Source: Onchocerca volvulus (taxonomy: Eukaryota > Nematoda > Chromadorea > Rhabditida > Onchocercidae). From it: a stretch of DNA of 64,000 nt. Under the pieces are notes generated by a model that saw only the letters and a program-made list of their open reading frames with translations, made no database searches and had not been told where the DNA came from. The stretch spans positions 7,316,001-7,380,000 of the forward strand of contig HG738137.1 in assembly GCA_000499405.2 (NCBI GenBank), in the 5' to 3' direction. The stretch's first letter is position 1. Every line of letters begins with the position of its first letter. The translations under genes were made by a program, and so were the position numbers. This document shows positions 12,830 through 25,600 of this stretch, one piece after another.

Positions 12830-15351
12830 TTAATTAGGAACTTTGTTGTCAAGAGCAACAGATTTTCCATTCGTTATAACAGGTGACTTGCTCTTCGATT
12901 CCAGACGACAAGTTAAACGAGTTGCTGAAAAGCAATATATAAAAAAGGGTAAAAGAAAGAGTTCTGAGATGAGAACTGGATATAAATTACTCCAGAGGTG
13001 ATGAATTAACAACCCGGATATTAAAAAAAATCAGGAAACATTTCATGATATTTTCTATTTTCTCGGCGTTGTAAAACTACGACCACAATTCTCAGCATGT
13101 GAAGTTCAGTGGATTTTAATTTATATTTAATAACAGAAGTGATTTACGATAACTCTTGTATTTGAAAATTATTTAACAAAATTGATCAAAAATTGTTAGA
13201 CTTACATCGATTCTTTTCATCTCTATCTATTCCGAATATAGAATTGAGTATTAAATGAGGTACATGCATAGTCTGATCATCTAATAAAACGATATCATAT
13301 TCATTCAAATATTGAGCCAATAATGTTTCATCATTATAATTCAAAAAACCTATTTTTAATGCAACTTGTTCATATTCCAGACCTACGTCCATTTTCGAAT
13401 CTAAAATTCAAATGAAGTTTGAAACTGAAAAATACAATATGAACACATTTCAGAATTGAAGCTAAAGTGTTTATAAACTACAAATGAAGCAAAAATTAGT
13501 AACGAGTATAAATGAACTTTAAAATTGACTTAAATGAGGCTTTTCATCCTTATATTTTTATTAATTTAAAATAAGGATAATGATTGTAAGTACCTCCTAG
13601 ACTGTCGCCCATCAACAAAACACACGTTCGCGATGAAATCTTACTGAACAACGATCCATAATGATTAATGACAGCACTATTCTTACAAAACGTATGAATA
13701 AGGGGCTCACTAAATGCCACTGCTACATCGTTTTCGTCATATTTCTAAATTCTTTACACATTTGAATAAACTTTCAAAAATCATCATGATAAAGAAATGG
13801 CAATAATTAGAGAATGTCGAAATGACATAAAATATTCTTAGAAGCTTCAAAAATCCAAGAAGGTACTATCACGTTCTAGCGTGTTAAAGCCAGGTATCTC
13901 AATTATTAATATCTAGAAACGACTTGACAGTCACCAATTAACGATAGTCGTTTTATTCTGAATCATTCTTAGTGTCAATAATGGGTGACAATAAGTCAAA
14001 AATTATTATATGGAAGCAATATATAATGCTGAAATATGATATAATTGTACATAAAAAAGGTGCAAAGATTTTTCATAAAAAAGCAAATCCTGGAATGGAT
14101 TCGCGCTTTTATTCCAAAGTGATCTACTTTTAGAAATAAAAATTATAATTACCATCATGTTTGAAACAATATGTATATTATTTGGAAACCCGCCAAGTGT
14201 TTTTTGCAGAAAAAAATTAATCACATTTCCTATGCCGGCAGAAAAAATAATTAAAGGTACGTTATGATCACGTAGCGTTAGCATCAATTCTTCCGCTCCT
14301 TCTCTAAAAAAATATAATCTGACGAGTAGAAAACTGGTTACTATCTTAAGTGAAAAACAAAGTATTTCGAAACAAGTCAAACAGTTTTCAAAGCTTTGAG
14401 AAATTATCGCAGTCCAAAGCAAAACAATATCACATGTTATTTGCCTATTACTTACTTTAGTTCGAGTTTTGCTTCGTAAACAAATTTTTGGATCATCTTT
14501 TTCGTAAAACCAGTCTTGATGATGTGTTCGTGGGAAGTTCTCCACCTAAAGTGAAAACCTTCACAATGTATACTATTATTTAAATAAGAGAATGATCTGG
14601 ATATCATTAGAACATAAATAGCGATCAAAAACACACCAATCCTCCATATGAGGAATTTTTTCAGCGACTGTTATATTCGGATCAAACTCAATTGGAAGGT
14701 ACTTCGCCTTCAGCTTTTCAAGAACAATACCAAGTTCCTGTGATATTGTCCAAGCAGCATTATCAAAAACGCCATGGGTTGTCAAACAACTTCTACCTTC
14801 AGCATCGTGGAAACGCGATAGTGTGTAATCAAAATCTGAGACCACCTAAATTTAACAATAAATAAAACATTACTATAATAATATTTTCGAGAAAAAATAT
14901 TTACAAATGAGACTTGGACCTACTCCACTAACAAAATTAATTATTCACTAATTCACTACAAAAAAAAACTAATCAACTATTGAAAATCTGAAAATTACGA
15001 TCAGCACTGCATCTTTTGAAGTGATATAAAACTGATCAATTTGTCAATAGGATTTACTATAACCGATACACAAGAAATGGAACAAAAAATAAACCAGATT
15101 AATTAAATAGATGCTGGAGTATGAATTCTAAGGTATTATGAGGCGAAATGCTATCAGCGTAAAAAGATATATGAATGTATCCTTTACTGTATGAAAAAAT
15201 TCATGATTATCGCTTGAAAGTATCATCAAATGATAAGCCTCACCAAAAGTTTATCCTTGTCAGCATTGATAATTTTGTCAATTTTCCGTTCTACGACAGA
15301 TGAGTCGCGCATGCGCACTCTGTCATTAGTAAGTAACACATCAATCAACAT
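12830..15351 (-). CDS. NT5C3A: Cytosolic 5'-nucleotidase III family, copy a
   Basis: Seven exons: 15351-15244, 14845-14637, 14545-14456, 14303-14153, 13744-13594, 13400-13206, 12924-12830, giving 332 residues. The family are HAD-superfamily phosphatases that dephosphorylate pyrimidine (and m7G) nucleoside monophosphates with Mg2+. Seen: N-terminal [20 protein letters not shown] motif I as DFDYTLS with both catalytic aspartates; VEEK-like [11 protein letters not shown]; motif II in [11 protein letters not shown]; motif III region HIVSNMM; motif IV GDSLGD with its aspartate; [19 protein letters not shown]. The last exon encodes a polar 30-residue tail of unknown role. The ATG follows a TTTTTGTTTCAG acceptor by 12 bases. 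A paralogue with identical exon 2 and 3 lengths (209 and 90 bases) lies at 20161-22660. The protein family is secure; exact substrate is not shown. Confidence 0.92.
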
Positions 15352-15370
15352 ATGAAATCAATGCTGAAAC
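15352..15370 (-). other. Splice acceptor upstream of 5'-nucleotidase copy a
   Basis: On the minus strand TTTTTGTTTCAG ends at 15364, 12 bases before the ATG. This suggests spliced-leader addition here. Confidence 0.5.
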
Positions 15371-15592
15371 AAAAAACATAAAACTAAATTTACTATTACC
15401 TGCATAGCAAATGTCACACATTAAACTCATCAAGACTAATTTTTCGATTCCACGAATTAATTTAATGAATGAGAAAATGCATAGTTTTGTGCAAATAGAA
15501 AACAACAATTCCTTATGACAATATACGGTAAGCATATCATTCACGTACCAAAAATTTAAATAATTTTTGATAATTACTGTAAAGAATTTATG

Positions 15593-15745
15593 AAATTTTC
15601 TGGCGCTTTTCAAATGACACCAGAAAAGAAGGAAATTCGGTTCAAAAAATTGACAAGATGTTATCTCTGAGAAAGCAAATTATTAGCCTAAGTACCAACA
15701 GGTATCCAGGAACTGACATGTTAAAATGATGAGAACCTGATGAAG
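15593..15745. repeat. Diverged direct repeat, copy 1
   Basis: This 150-base segment (starting GAATTTATGAAATTTTCTGG) is repeated in the same orientation at about 16118-16300. Shared stretches include TTCAAAAAATTGA, AAGATGTTATC and GGTATCCAG. Copies are imperfect with small insertions. Origin unknown. Confidence 0.7.
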
Positions 15746-16117
15746 ATTCATCATAAAAAAAAGGGAGAAGAAGAATAGGTAGAGAGTGAGGAATAATTAT
15801 TTGAGTGGAAAGGAAAACAATGATAGCGGTGATGTGTAAACAAGTACATTGTGCTAGTCGATATTCAGGATGCAGGAGTGTGCAAGGGACATTTAAAAAA
15901 AGACAGGAAGGAAGATGAGTTGACATGCAAACAAACCTTCATCTCGCAAACTGCAGTCAAGCTGTACAAAACATTTTTTATGACAAATGTTCTGAAAGTG
16001 CTACTTGTAGACAATCCTCGATAGCACGACAGTCATCTTATAGGATGACGTCAACCATATTCGGGACATTAGGATCCCACCTTCAAAATATTCAAACCAA
16101 GTTATTCCATGCATTCT

Positions 16118-16300
16118 GAATTTATGAAATCTTCGGGCGCTTTGTAAAAAAATGACTTCAAAAAATGAAATTTGGTTCAAAAAATTGATAAGATGTTATC
16201 CTTAGAGAACAAATTACTAGCCTAGGTACTAAAGGTATCCAGAAATGGATATAACTATATGATTCAGCTCAAAATGTTAAAGTGATGGGAATCTGATTCT
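16118..16300. repeat. Diverged direct repeat, copy 2
   Basis: Partner of the repeat at 15593-15745, about 525 bases downstream in the same orientation, with insertions that lengthen it to about 180 bases. Confidence 0.7.
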
Positions 16301-17170
16301 GAGGGACTGAGGTGAAGAAACTTTCCTGTCCACATTGGCCACAATACTAAAGCCTAGCTAGAGTTTCTACAATCCTGCACAATATGCATCATTACAATGT
16401 TGCAGGGAGTTTCTTATTATTGATTTTTGATTTTTAACTGTAAATAACAATTTAGTTATTTATTTTGACACTGAATTAGTCCTAGTGGTGATTACTTAGG
16501 TTAGATTGTGCTTGTAATCTGGTTTCAATTACTTCAGTTATTGCTGGGGAATTAATTTTTTGTGAAAAAAATGTTTCTTGTTTAAAGAAAGAATTTTTTT
16601 TAGCAACGGAACAGTTACGAACAAACAACTATCTGAGAATATCCAAATAATTTATTATTGAGTATTCTTTCTTTCGTCGCTCGTAGAAATGAGTATTGCT
16701 CCTTGACTGTTTACTGTTGTGTCGTTTCTAGCCCATTTTTGCTGTGGTCGTTGTAGAGAATTCAAATAGAAAACATTATGATCGTTGATAAATTTGTAAG
16801 AAAAAATCATTGTGTTCCGAAATCCGAACCTTTTAAAGCCTTTCGTTGACTCCTCCTTTCCTGATCTCCAGTTTGTCGTCTTCTGATTGATTGACTTCGT
16901 TTTTTTTTTTTTTTTTTAATCTATTGCTCGGAGCATTTTGGCAGTAAATATGTTTATCGTTTCGGCGGAAACATATTTATCCTTTGTTAGTAAACATGTC
17001 TTCCGTAAAAAGAAAAAAAAAAGAGACATGTTTTCCCGTCTGTTTATCGTTTTGACAGTAAGCATATTTATCGACTTGTTAATCCATTTGAGATTGCACG
17101 CTTCTTGATCTTTAATTCCTTGTTTACGTTATTTATATCTTTCGGATTTTTTCGACAATTATTATTAAAA

Positions 17171-17196
17171 TATTTCAGAAAGTACTCACTTGAATC
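17171..17196 (+). other. Splice acceptor upstream of U2AF35 ATG
   Basis: TATTTCAG ends at 17178, 18 bases before the ATG at 17197. No coding exon is missing upstream, so a trans-splice site is likely. Confidence 0.5.
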
Positions 17197-19706
17197 ATGG
17201 CCAATTATCATATGTCAGGAGCCGAATATCTCGCATCTATCTATGGAACTGAGAAGGATAAGGTTAGATTATTATTTTAATATTTCACTTCATACACTTC
17301 ATTGTTTCTCTTCTCGCGAAGAAGTTATAAAGAACATCAATTTTTACATGATTTTATAATTTTTCCATCAAATACTTTGAAGAAGGAATCTTTCTGAATT
17401 CAGAAAATTGATGTTTTCTAAAAAATATATCCGGCAAGAAAATCTTCGAAATATGTTTTCGCAAATAGAAGAATCTAATATGAGGATTAGATGAGCTAGA
17501 AAAATGAAAACAAAATTAGTAAGGAAATTAAGAAAAACGAAGAGACACGAAGACGAGGATCTAGATCGAAAGATCAGTAATATAAAGTATTGCGATCGCT
17601 TTAGGTGAACTGCTCCTTCTATTTCAAAATAGGTGCATGTCGACATGGTGACAAATGCTCTAGGACGCATATTATGCCTTCTTTCTCACAGACAGTTTTA
17701 TTGAAGAATCTCTATCACAATCCAATGATTGACACGAGACAAGCGGATGCCTTTGCTAAGGTTTGTATCTTTTATAGCTGTTGAAAACTTTTAACTTGCT
17801 TAACGAATTTTTATTAGTTTTCACTCTTCCATGTTCGAAAAGCTGCATCTTCTATCATAGCAAAGGTGGAATATTGATGAAAACACTCTATATTAGAAAT
17901 TTAACTTTAGTTCTTTTGGACCGGCCGTAGTTCTCACTTTGGCCTTATTTTCAGAGCCAAAAATTTAATTGAACGTGTCGTGATACAAATCAGTTCATTC
18001 GTCTCTTGGCACATTAGTTATATTGGTAAGACGCCGTATCTGAACTCTCATTTCAGCCTAGAAGACCTAGAAAGGCAAGAGAACTTCCCCAGGCTTTGTG
18101 GGCATTATTTTAGAAATCATGAAGGGGCGAGATTTTCGACAAGCAATTAGAGAATTAAATTACAAAGGCACCGGGGTCAATTTGTTGATTGATGCTGAAA
18201 TTAACTAAAATGCATCTTCATAAATTGATAAGTAAAGAAATAAGAAGCGACTTCTTTTTGATAAAATTTTCTGATAAATACGTGAATTGTGTATGACAAT
18301 TACATAACGTAAAATCTCGGTCATCAATTTTGATTTAATATGCAATGTTCCACTGATTCATTTAGTTATGCTTATCTTTCGAATCCTTTGATTTGTTTAT
18401 TATTGATATTTGATAGTTTAAAATATTTATATTTGCAAGAGTTATTTGAAATTAGGTTTTGTTTAGGTTGGTCAAATGAACGAGCAGGAGCAGCAGTATT
18501 TTGAAGAATTTTTTGAAGAAATATTTGTCGAATTGGAAGATAAGTTCGGTCCAATTGACGAGATGAATGTATGCGATAATATAGGAGAGCACATGATTGG
18601 CAATGTTTATGTAAAATTTGAAAATGAAGAAGATGCTGACAAATGTGTCAAAGGACTTGAGAATAGATGGTAATTTATTTCACTATTTTATGGTTGCATT
18701 TGTTTTAACTCTGTGAAGTAACTATTAAATAAGAATGGGATAAACTAGTTTTTGCCAGTGTATTAAAAAATGATGTAAGTATGGAGTAAATGGATCTGGA
18801 AAATCGTTATCCGTGTTTAATATATTTTAATGCCTGCTGCTATTTATATGATTTTGATGTCTAGTAATGAACAATGGAAAATTAAATGAGGAAAAATATT
18901 CCTATATTTTAAGTATCATGGATCTAAGTCTTATTATTTCTATTTTAATAGTCTTATCGTTTCAGGTTCAATGGTTCACCCGTTTATGCTGAACTCTCAC
19001 CCGTAACAGATTTTCGTGAAGCTTGTTGTCGACAGTATGAATTGGGAGGTTGTAATAAAGGTGCTTTTTGCAACTTCATGCATTTGAAGCAAATATCACG
19101 TGATTTGAGACGAAAGTTATATGGTTCTCGAGCAGAATACCGTGGCGGTGGTTATTATGGTGGTGGGAATTGGCATGAAGGTTTGCGTATTTTTAATGAA
19201 CAAATTTCACTGCTAATTTTTAATAGATGTCGAAATACAGTAAAAATTTTCAACAGACAAATGCCAAAAGATAATTAAACATCATATATTATTTGTTTAA
19301 TATTATATTGAAATTTTTTTCAGAAAGTATTTAATATAAAAAAGAAAAAAAAAGGAATTATGATCGTCTAGGAAATACATTTTTCGTTGCTTGATTTAAT
19401 CTTCAAAGTTTGAGGAAATATGTGACAGAGTTTCTTGTAACATTATGTTCTGGAAGCTTTCGGGCCATCTTTTTATCATTGTTTACTTTCAAATTATTTG
19501 TTAGCTTATAATTTATTTTGTCATTTTATAAGATTCATGAATTTTTATAAAGTAATTTTATCAATTCTGTTCGTATTTCTTTAGGTAGAGGAGGTGATTA
19601 CGGTAGTTATTCTCGTCGAAGTGGAGGATACGGTGGTGGTGCTGGTGGTGGTGGTGGTGGTGGCAGACGGCGTTCGCGGAGTCCTCGATCAAGACACCGA
19701 TACTAA
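17197..19706 (+). CDS. uaf-2: U2AF small subunit (U2AF35) splicing factor
   Basis: Five exons: 17197-17262, 17605-17760, 18467-18669, 18966-19180, 19585-19706, giving 253 residues (human U2AF1 240). U2AF35 recognises the AG of 3' splice sites and partners U2AF65 in the nucleus. Domains in order: N-terminal [14 protein letters not shown]; first CCCH zinc finger (C-x7-C-x5-C-x3-H, residues about 25-43); the U2AF-homology RRM ([20 protein letters not shown] to [13 protein letters not shown]); second CCCH finger ([19 protein letters not shown]); a Gly-rich segment; and a short C-terminal [13 protein letters not shown] in place of a long RS domain. Downstream candidate poly(A) signals are at 19914 and 20107. 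The 5'-nucleotidase copy b starts 454 bases downstream on the same strand. Confidence 0.95.
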
Positions 19707-20160
19707 TTTGATGATAATAACATTATCAAAATTTTTGTTTGTGATTGCACATCACTGGAGCTGCTGTTTTTTTTATTGTGTTGTCATGTGGTGAAAATAA
19801 TGTTTGGTCGCATATTTCTATGATGAATTGTTTATCGTCCTCTTTCAGTTTTTTTATACATTATTATGCTTTTTAAAAACAATTTATATAATGAATGCTG
19901 AATAGATGGCTGAAATAAAATGTATGAAATTTTGCAATATTTCCAATCACAAACACTGTTATACGTATTTATGCATTTTCTCACAACATTATTTTCATTT
20001 TGAAAACATCAAATTTTTTCAGGAAGGAATTTCGATTTCTCCATTCTTGCAGTTTTCAAATCTAAGGGGCGCTTGTTACACAAAAGCTTTAGTCTCCATG
20101 TTTTCAAATAAAATTCACTGATTTCTAGATAGTTTCGGGTCGTCAGTTTTTTTTTTTGAG
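19707..20160 (+). other. U2AF35 3' UTR and spacer
   Basis: Candidate poly(A) signals AATAAA occur at 19914-19919 and 20107-20112. The spacer ends in a T-rich tract (TTTTTTTTTTTGAG) directly before the next ATG. Confidence 0.45.
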
Positions 20161-21047
20161 ATGGACTATCTAAAGAATGATTCAAAAGTATGCATTGGCA
20201 ATTATGATTCGTTCGAGCATAAGATCAAACATTTCATGGATGGCGGACCAGATAAATTCATGGTTTGTTTTATGGTTTTGTCCATTTGCTGCTATAGAGC
20301 TTCAGTTTATTCTTTAGAAAGTTCCCCTAAGTTCGAGATATACCCAGGACGCCATTCTCTGAACTTTTCCGTTTCAATTATACTCTTAGTGTCCAACTAA
20401 CCGTAATTAATTGCTAACTTATATTTATATTGTTTTAATGCATCAGTTATGAAGTTAACACTTCACAATTTTGGAAGTTATTTTATTGGCAGGACTTGTG
20501 ACGATGTATCAACAAGAGATATATTCAGTGCAAGTTTGAGCTCGCTTCTTATAAGTAGAAGTTCAAGATATTTGAGTAATCATATTATTGACTGATTATT
20601 GCAGGTAATTGCAGATTTTGATTATACTCTCACAAAAAGCAAAACTGATACTGGTGATCAAAGGGATATTACTTATGATGTATTTGCTACGCCAATAACA
20701 AATAGATCACCAAGTTGCGGGCAATCGTTCAAGACTTTGAATGAAAAGTACTCTCCTATCGAAACTGATTTGTCTCTGAGTAGTGAAGAAAAATCACCAG
20801 CTATGATGGAGTGGTTTGTTTATGTTATTCAATCATCACTGATTTTTATTTTTATTACTTTTTAAAAAAAAATTTAATTGTAATCTAAAAATAATCTTTT
20901 ATTATTTTTGCTACAGAGATACATCATATTATGAAGAGTATAGCGAAGCACGGTGCAATATGCTCCCAGGAGTTTAATGCAGGCATAAAAAGACGATTAT
21001 TTACTGGCTATTTGATATCTGACGATTCGTACTGTCAACACTCTAAT

Positions 21048-21081
<34 letters not shown>

Positions 21082-22660
21082 GAAGTCATTGATAATTGTC
21101 ATCAGGAATTCAACGGAATTATCAAGTAGTTGTAGTTTCATTATATATTATTTTTTCCGTGTTTGTTATCTATTTATAGGTGAAGTAAAGATCTATTTGT
21201 AGGTGGAGTAAAGCTAACGATCTTATCATTAGTGCAGGATTCAAACACAACGAAATACTGAATCTTGTAGAACAGTCCACTATGCGGCTTAGGTTTGGAT
21301 CATAAGTCATTGAAACATATTGCATTTGTTTTGTAATATTCACTTTGAGTAGTTCCAACTATCCTGTTATACGTGTTTCTCTAGATCCAGCTGTGCTTTA
21401 TATTTGGATGAGTTAGAACGATTGAAGATTCCGTTGATTATTTTCTCCGCAGGTATCTCTAATGTTATTGAGGCGTCATTGCTGTTTGAATTAGGCAAAA
21501 TTCCGGGAAATGTTCATATTGTGTCGAATACAATGTATTTCGATGAAATGGTTAGCTTAATATTTCTCATCTTGATCAGCTCGAAGAAGTTTTAAATTGA
21601 CTTATCTTCAGGAGCAGCATAATGATAATTAAGCAGTGAAGTAGAGTCATTTATTTAAAATAAACATTGTTAAAGTAATTTAATGAATCAAAAAAAAAAC
21701 AAAAAACAAAAAGATTATCAAATGAATTAACCGTTATCTTTTTAAAGTCAACTGGAATTATATATTTTCAAATATAAAACAGGCATTTATTTCATTTTTG
21801 TAGGGTGTTAATTGTAAATTCTCGGAACCAGTTATACATTCGTTCTCAAAAAATGGAAGTTTGCTAGAAAAGTGCTTGGAGACAGTGCAAGATTTAAATC
21901 TGAAAAATCGAATTATTCTTTTGGGCGATTCTTTAGGAGGTAAACTTTCGAAATTCAACTCAGCATATTTTGCTGAGTTCCTGATTTAATTTAATCATGA
22001 ACAAAATATGCGACAATGAAGTATTTCCGTACTTACTTCCGTATATCCATTCAGGAAAGAGAATTAACTGGCTATAAAAATACAGAGAATTTATTTGGTA
22101 ATAAAAAGAATTTCTCTTCTTTTCTTCTTAAATGCTATTGATCAACATATACCAATAAATCATTAGAAAGAAATGTAAAGATAACAACTGTTTAGCCTCT
22201 ATTATTTTGGGGGTTATTCTCAAATTAGCAATTACTAATATTTGATATAATATATATTTTTACCCCAAAAGTTTTAGATTTATGTATGTTGGACGACTGT
22301 TCGTTATTGAATAAAAGTGATATCACTATACTGAAAATTGGTTTTTTAAACAAAAATGATGATAAGTTATTGGATTCATTTGTCAAAAATTTTGATATGG
22401 TTATAGTGAGAGATCAAACAATGGACATTTTGAGACGTTTGAATCACATATTATTTGGTGTCGGTAAGTCGCTGCCAAATAGTTAAGTCAGTGTATTAAT
22501 ATGTTTAGTAATTTAATATTGGACTGAACTTTCAGATGATGATATTAAAATCAATTTTCCAAGGCTAATAATGAAACAAAACATTTTCATCATCTCAGGT
22601 CTCTGCGAATTGTTCACGTCCGCTTCGTATTTAAATTTTCAGAGATTATTAAAGGATTGA
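20161..22660 (+). CDS. Cytosolic 5'-nucleotidase III family, copy b
   Basis: Seven exons: 20161-20262, 20605-20813, 21203-21292, 21385-21550, 21804-21939, 22278-22463, 22536-22660, giving 337 residues. It is a diverged paralogue of copy a: motif I DFDYTLT and motif IV GDSLGD keep their aspartates, IIFSAGISNVI and LKIGFLN match, and exons 2 and 3 have the same lengths (209 and 90 bases) and phases as in copy a. Between exons 2 and 3 lies a decoy acceptor at 20919 whose use would give a stop at the junction; the exon at 21203 (WSKANDLIISAGFKHNE) restores the family alignment. The N-terminus lacks the charged start of copy a, and the residues between motif I and EEK are less conserved. The last exon (from 22536) is open to TGA but has no recognised similarity, so the C-terminus is uncertain. 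The enzyme is probably functional. Confidence 0.86.
21049..21080 (+). repeat. Poly(A) tract of 32 bases
   Basis: Uninterrupted A run inside intron 2 of 5'-nucleotidase copy b, directly after a segment (about 20920-21048) that is less AT-rich than the surrounding intron. Confidence 0.9.
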
Positions 22661-25600
22661 TATTTAAAATAATAAACTGCACAATCATCGAGTGATTTCA
22701 CAAGTAATGTCTGCTAATAATAACAATAAAGTATTCCAGATTAAAGGAATAATTTACTGCCCAGTATATTTGATTATCTCCTTCTGATAGTAGTAATTTT
22801 CTGATACCAATGGCTATTTGCTGTGATTGGAAAAGAAATTTCCCAATGTCTGGAAATTCAAAAAACAACGTACTGAAAATTGGAACAAGAATTAGCACTT
22901 CATATTATGTCGTTCATTAAACAGTAATCAACACTGTCAATAAAATAAAAGAACCGATCGTAATAAGCAATATGATCCTCCCGCAATTCAAATTGGTTTC
23001 ACATTTTCAGCATTCAAGTGAACACATATGGTGATGCCATGCAATTTTTTTTTTTTTCGTTTCTCGTTTCGATTACATGCCTGAATTCAGTGATTTATGA
23101 AGAGCATTTAACAACTATACGTTGAAACTAGTTTTACTGTTTCATTAATCTGCAAGAATAGAAGGATGGCTGGGACTTCCGACTGTTGTTTACACCATCA
23201 TTGATGGTATAATGTTCCATAATTATGCTTAATGCTTCATTAATATTTTCTGATCGATTTTTGATTAATTAAATCCATAAAAATTTCTATTTCGACAACG
23301 ACCTAACAAGCAGTTCGACAGACGTAGCATATAATATACGGAATGGCGAATAAGAGAATTGGAACATTACTACCATTTAATTAGATAATTAAAGTCGATT
23401 GTTCTTCTGCAAAGAATTTATTAAATCGTTAATTGGCTGACATTATTTCATTCACTCTCTTCTCGCTTCCTATTTTTCGGTTTTGGACCAATTTCTTACT
23501 TTTCAACATTTTTTCTTCAATATTAATTGTATCCAAAAAAAAAAAAACGTTACCTTTCAACAATTTCCCAAAAACATATAGTTGTCATAAATGCTACTCT
23601 ACATTTATCGAAATGAGAAGGAATTAATTCCAGAAATTACTGCTATATTTTAAGTTTAATTAAAATTTCATAGTCTATGAGGAATGCTTGACAAATTTAA
23701 GACTTTGATCCACATAAATATCTTATAAATCTGTGGCAATAGCATTGATTGTTAATTAAATTGTGTATGATCCGAACTATTCTAGCGGAAGAGTTATTTT
23801 TTCACTTTATCGACATAGAATTCCTTTGATAGATGGAACCTTTTAAATTTTCTTGAGAACAATTTTAATTAAACAATTGTTAATTCAATGTGTCATCGAT
23901 ACCATTCCCATGATAATTCATATTTTCTTCAATTTTTAGAAAAACAAATTATTTTTTTTAATGAATGGTACTTTATTATTATGTTTTCGATATTGTAAAT
24001 GCAACAATACATATCTCAAATAATGAAATCAGAATGGAAAGATAGAAATCATAAACAATTTTAAATTTAAATGTTTACAAAAATCAATCAAGTCAAGATA
24101 ATTTCAAATGTTATTTGATAAATTTTAGATTAAACTTGTTGACATTAGCATACGGTAAATTACTGTTGCTTCGATCAGATTCTGTTTCATAATTCAATTG
24201 AAATTGCTATCTGATCATATCGAGAGAAAGAATCAAAAAATCAAAATAGAAAAACATAAATGCTGTGCACAGAAACACATCTATATTTTAATCATAGGAC
24301 GTTAATGTTACACATATCGGCGATCGCCATCGATGGTTTTAAACTTACAGTGTTTGTGTCTGTGAAGCTATTTTTTTTAATAAAAATCAAATTTCGATTA
24401 AAAATTTGCAAATATTTACATATTGAAATACATACTGTGATTTTTCCAATATTGATTTCAAATTGACTGGATTTATTTTTACTCCCAATGAATGTTTATT
24501 AATTGCTATTTAAACTCAAACTTTTATGATATTTATTTTTCAATCTCAATGATTTATACGGTAAATAAAATGGATTTAATAGCGATTTATGATCTTTTAA
24601 TGTTGTTTTGAATTTCTCAAATATCCACTATAGTGCCTAGTTGATGGAAAATTTTTTATAAAAACATGATTTCATTCTATAATTTATGTGACCTTTCGTG
24701 AAAGGCTTGAAAATTATGTTCAGCCACATTATCAAATTTTTTCCATTCTTTTTTCACCTATTTCTACAAATTTTTCGAATATGAATTTCGATAACAATGC
24801 TTACATAAATCGAAGGACGGACAGATTTGACCTTTTTTCATGAATGTGTCATTGCTTCAATGGAAAGCCATTTGTCACCAGAATGTCTCGACCTCGTTAC
24901 CGATGACAATTGTATTTTCAATTATTGTTACCGTAAATCAACTAAAAACTTTGTTGGATATGTCAACATCGGCTCATTTATCCAATTCTCGTTTCTGTCA
25001 CATTATAAATAAAGCGACAGCCAACAAATCAATAATACCCTCTGTAATCACAGCAAATAAACAAAAATAATTGTTCGATCCTCAAATTCCTCATATCTCA
25101 TTTTCATTTTAATTACATCTACAAAAGTCATATTTCTTTTATACAGAACATTTATTTTTTGCACTTTTAACGAAAATGGTGTGCTTTTCAAACCGGTACT
25201 TAAATTATGTTCGTTGACAAAATTCAGTCCTGAAATTGAACATCTATCTTCATCAGTTTAATTTGATGACAGAGTTTGAACACAAATTGTGTGATCGTTC
25301 GTGGCATCGAAAAATTTTTAGACGTTCAAAAAACTGTAATCAATTATAAAACTTTCTCCTCCTTCTTCTGTCATTGTTGCAAAAACTTTTTGCATAAGTT
25401 ATACGACATTTTTGCGACCGTTTGTTTACTTTCTCCAAATAAACGAACATATTATTCTATATTCTTTGTATAGTAGGTTGCTTTTTTTTTTATTTATTTC
25501 ATATCGTTTTCTATCCATATTCTCACATCTCAAATTTTATTAAATTTACAACTTTAAAGAACTTTCTCTTTTTCCTTTCGTTTCATTTTTAATTTTCATA

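Larger units (their letters stand above)
15352..17196. other. Divergent intergenic region, 5'-nucleotidase a / U2AF35
   Basis: The two flanking genes are transcribed away from each other, so both promoters should be in this 1.8 kb. It contains a pair of related direct repeats (separate entry), an 18-base T tract at 16900-16917, and at about 16940-17080 a repeated TTTATCG / GTAAACATG / CATATTTATC motif just upstream of U2AF35. No gene is recognised. Confidence 0.4.

Noticed and set aside
4677..15351. An operon of 5'-nucleotidase a, NIPP1 and NELF-C/D
   Set aside because: Same strand and order are suggestive, but spacers of about 770 and 865 bases are long and the nucleotidase has its own acceptor-like site. 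Not claimed.
15642..15926. 94-codon minus-strand ORF upstream of 5'-nucleotidase a
   Set aside because: It overlaps the diverged direct repeat and has no family features; the second repeat copy does not keep the frame.
20919..21000. Exon 3 of 5'-nucleotidase copy b beginning at 20919, implying a pseudogene
   Set aside because: It gives TGA at the junction. The exon at 21203-21292 has the same length and phase as in copy a and restores the alignment.
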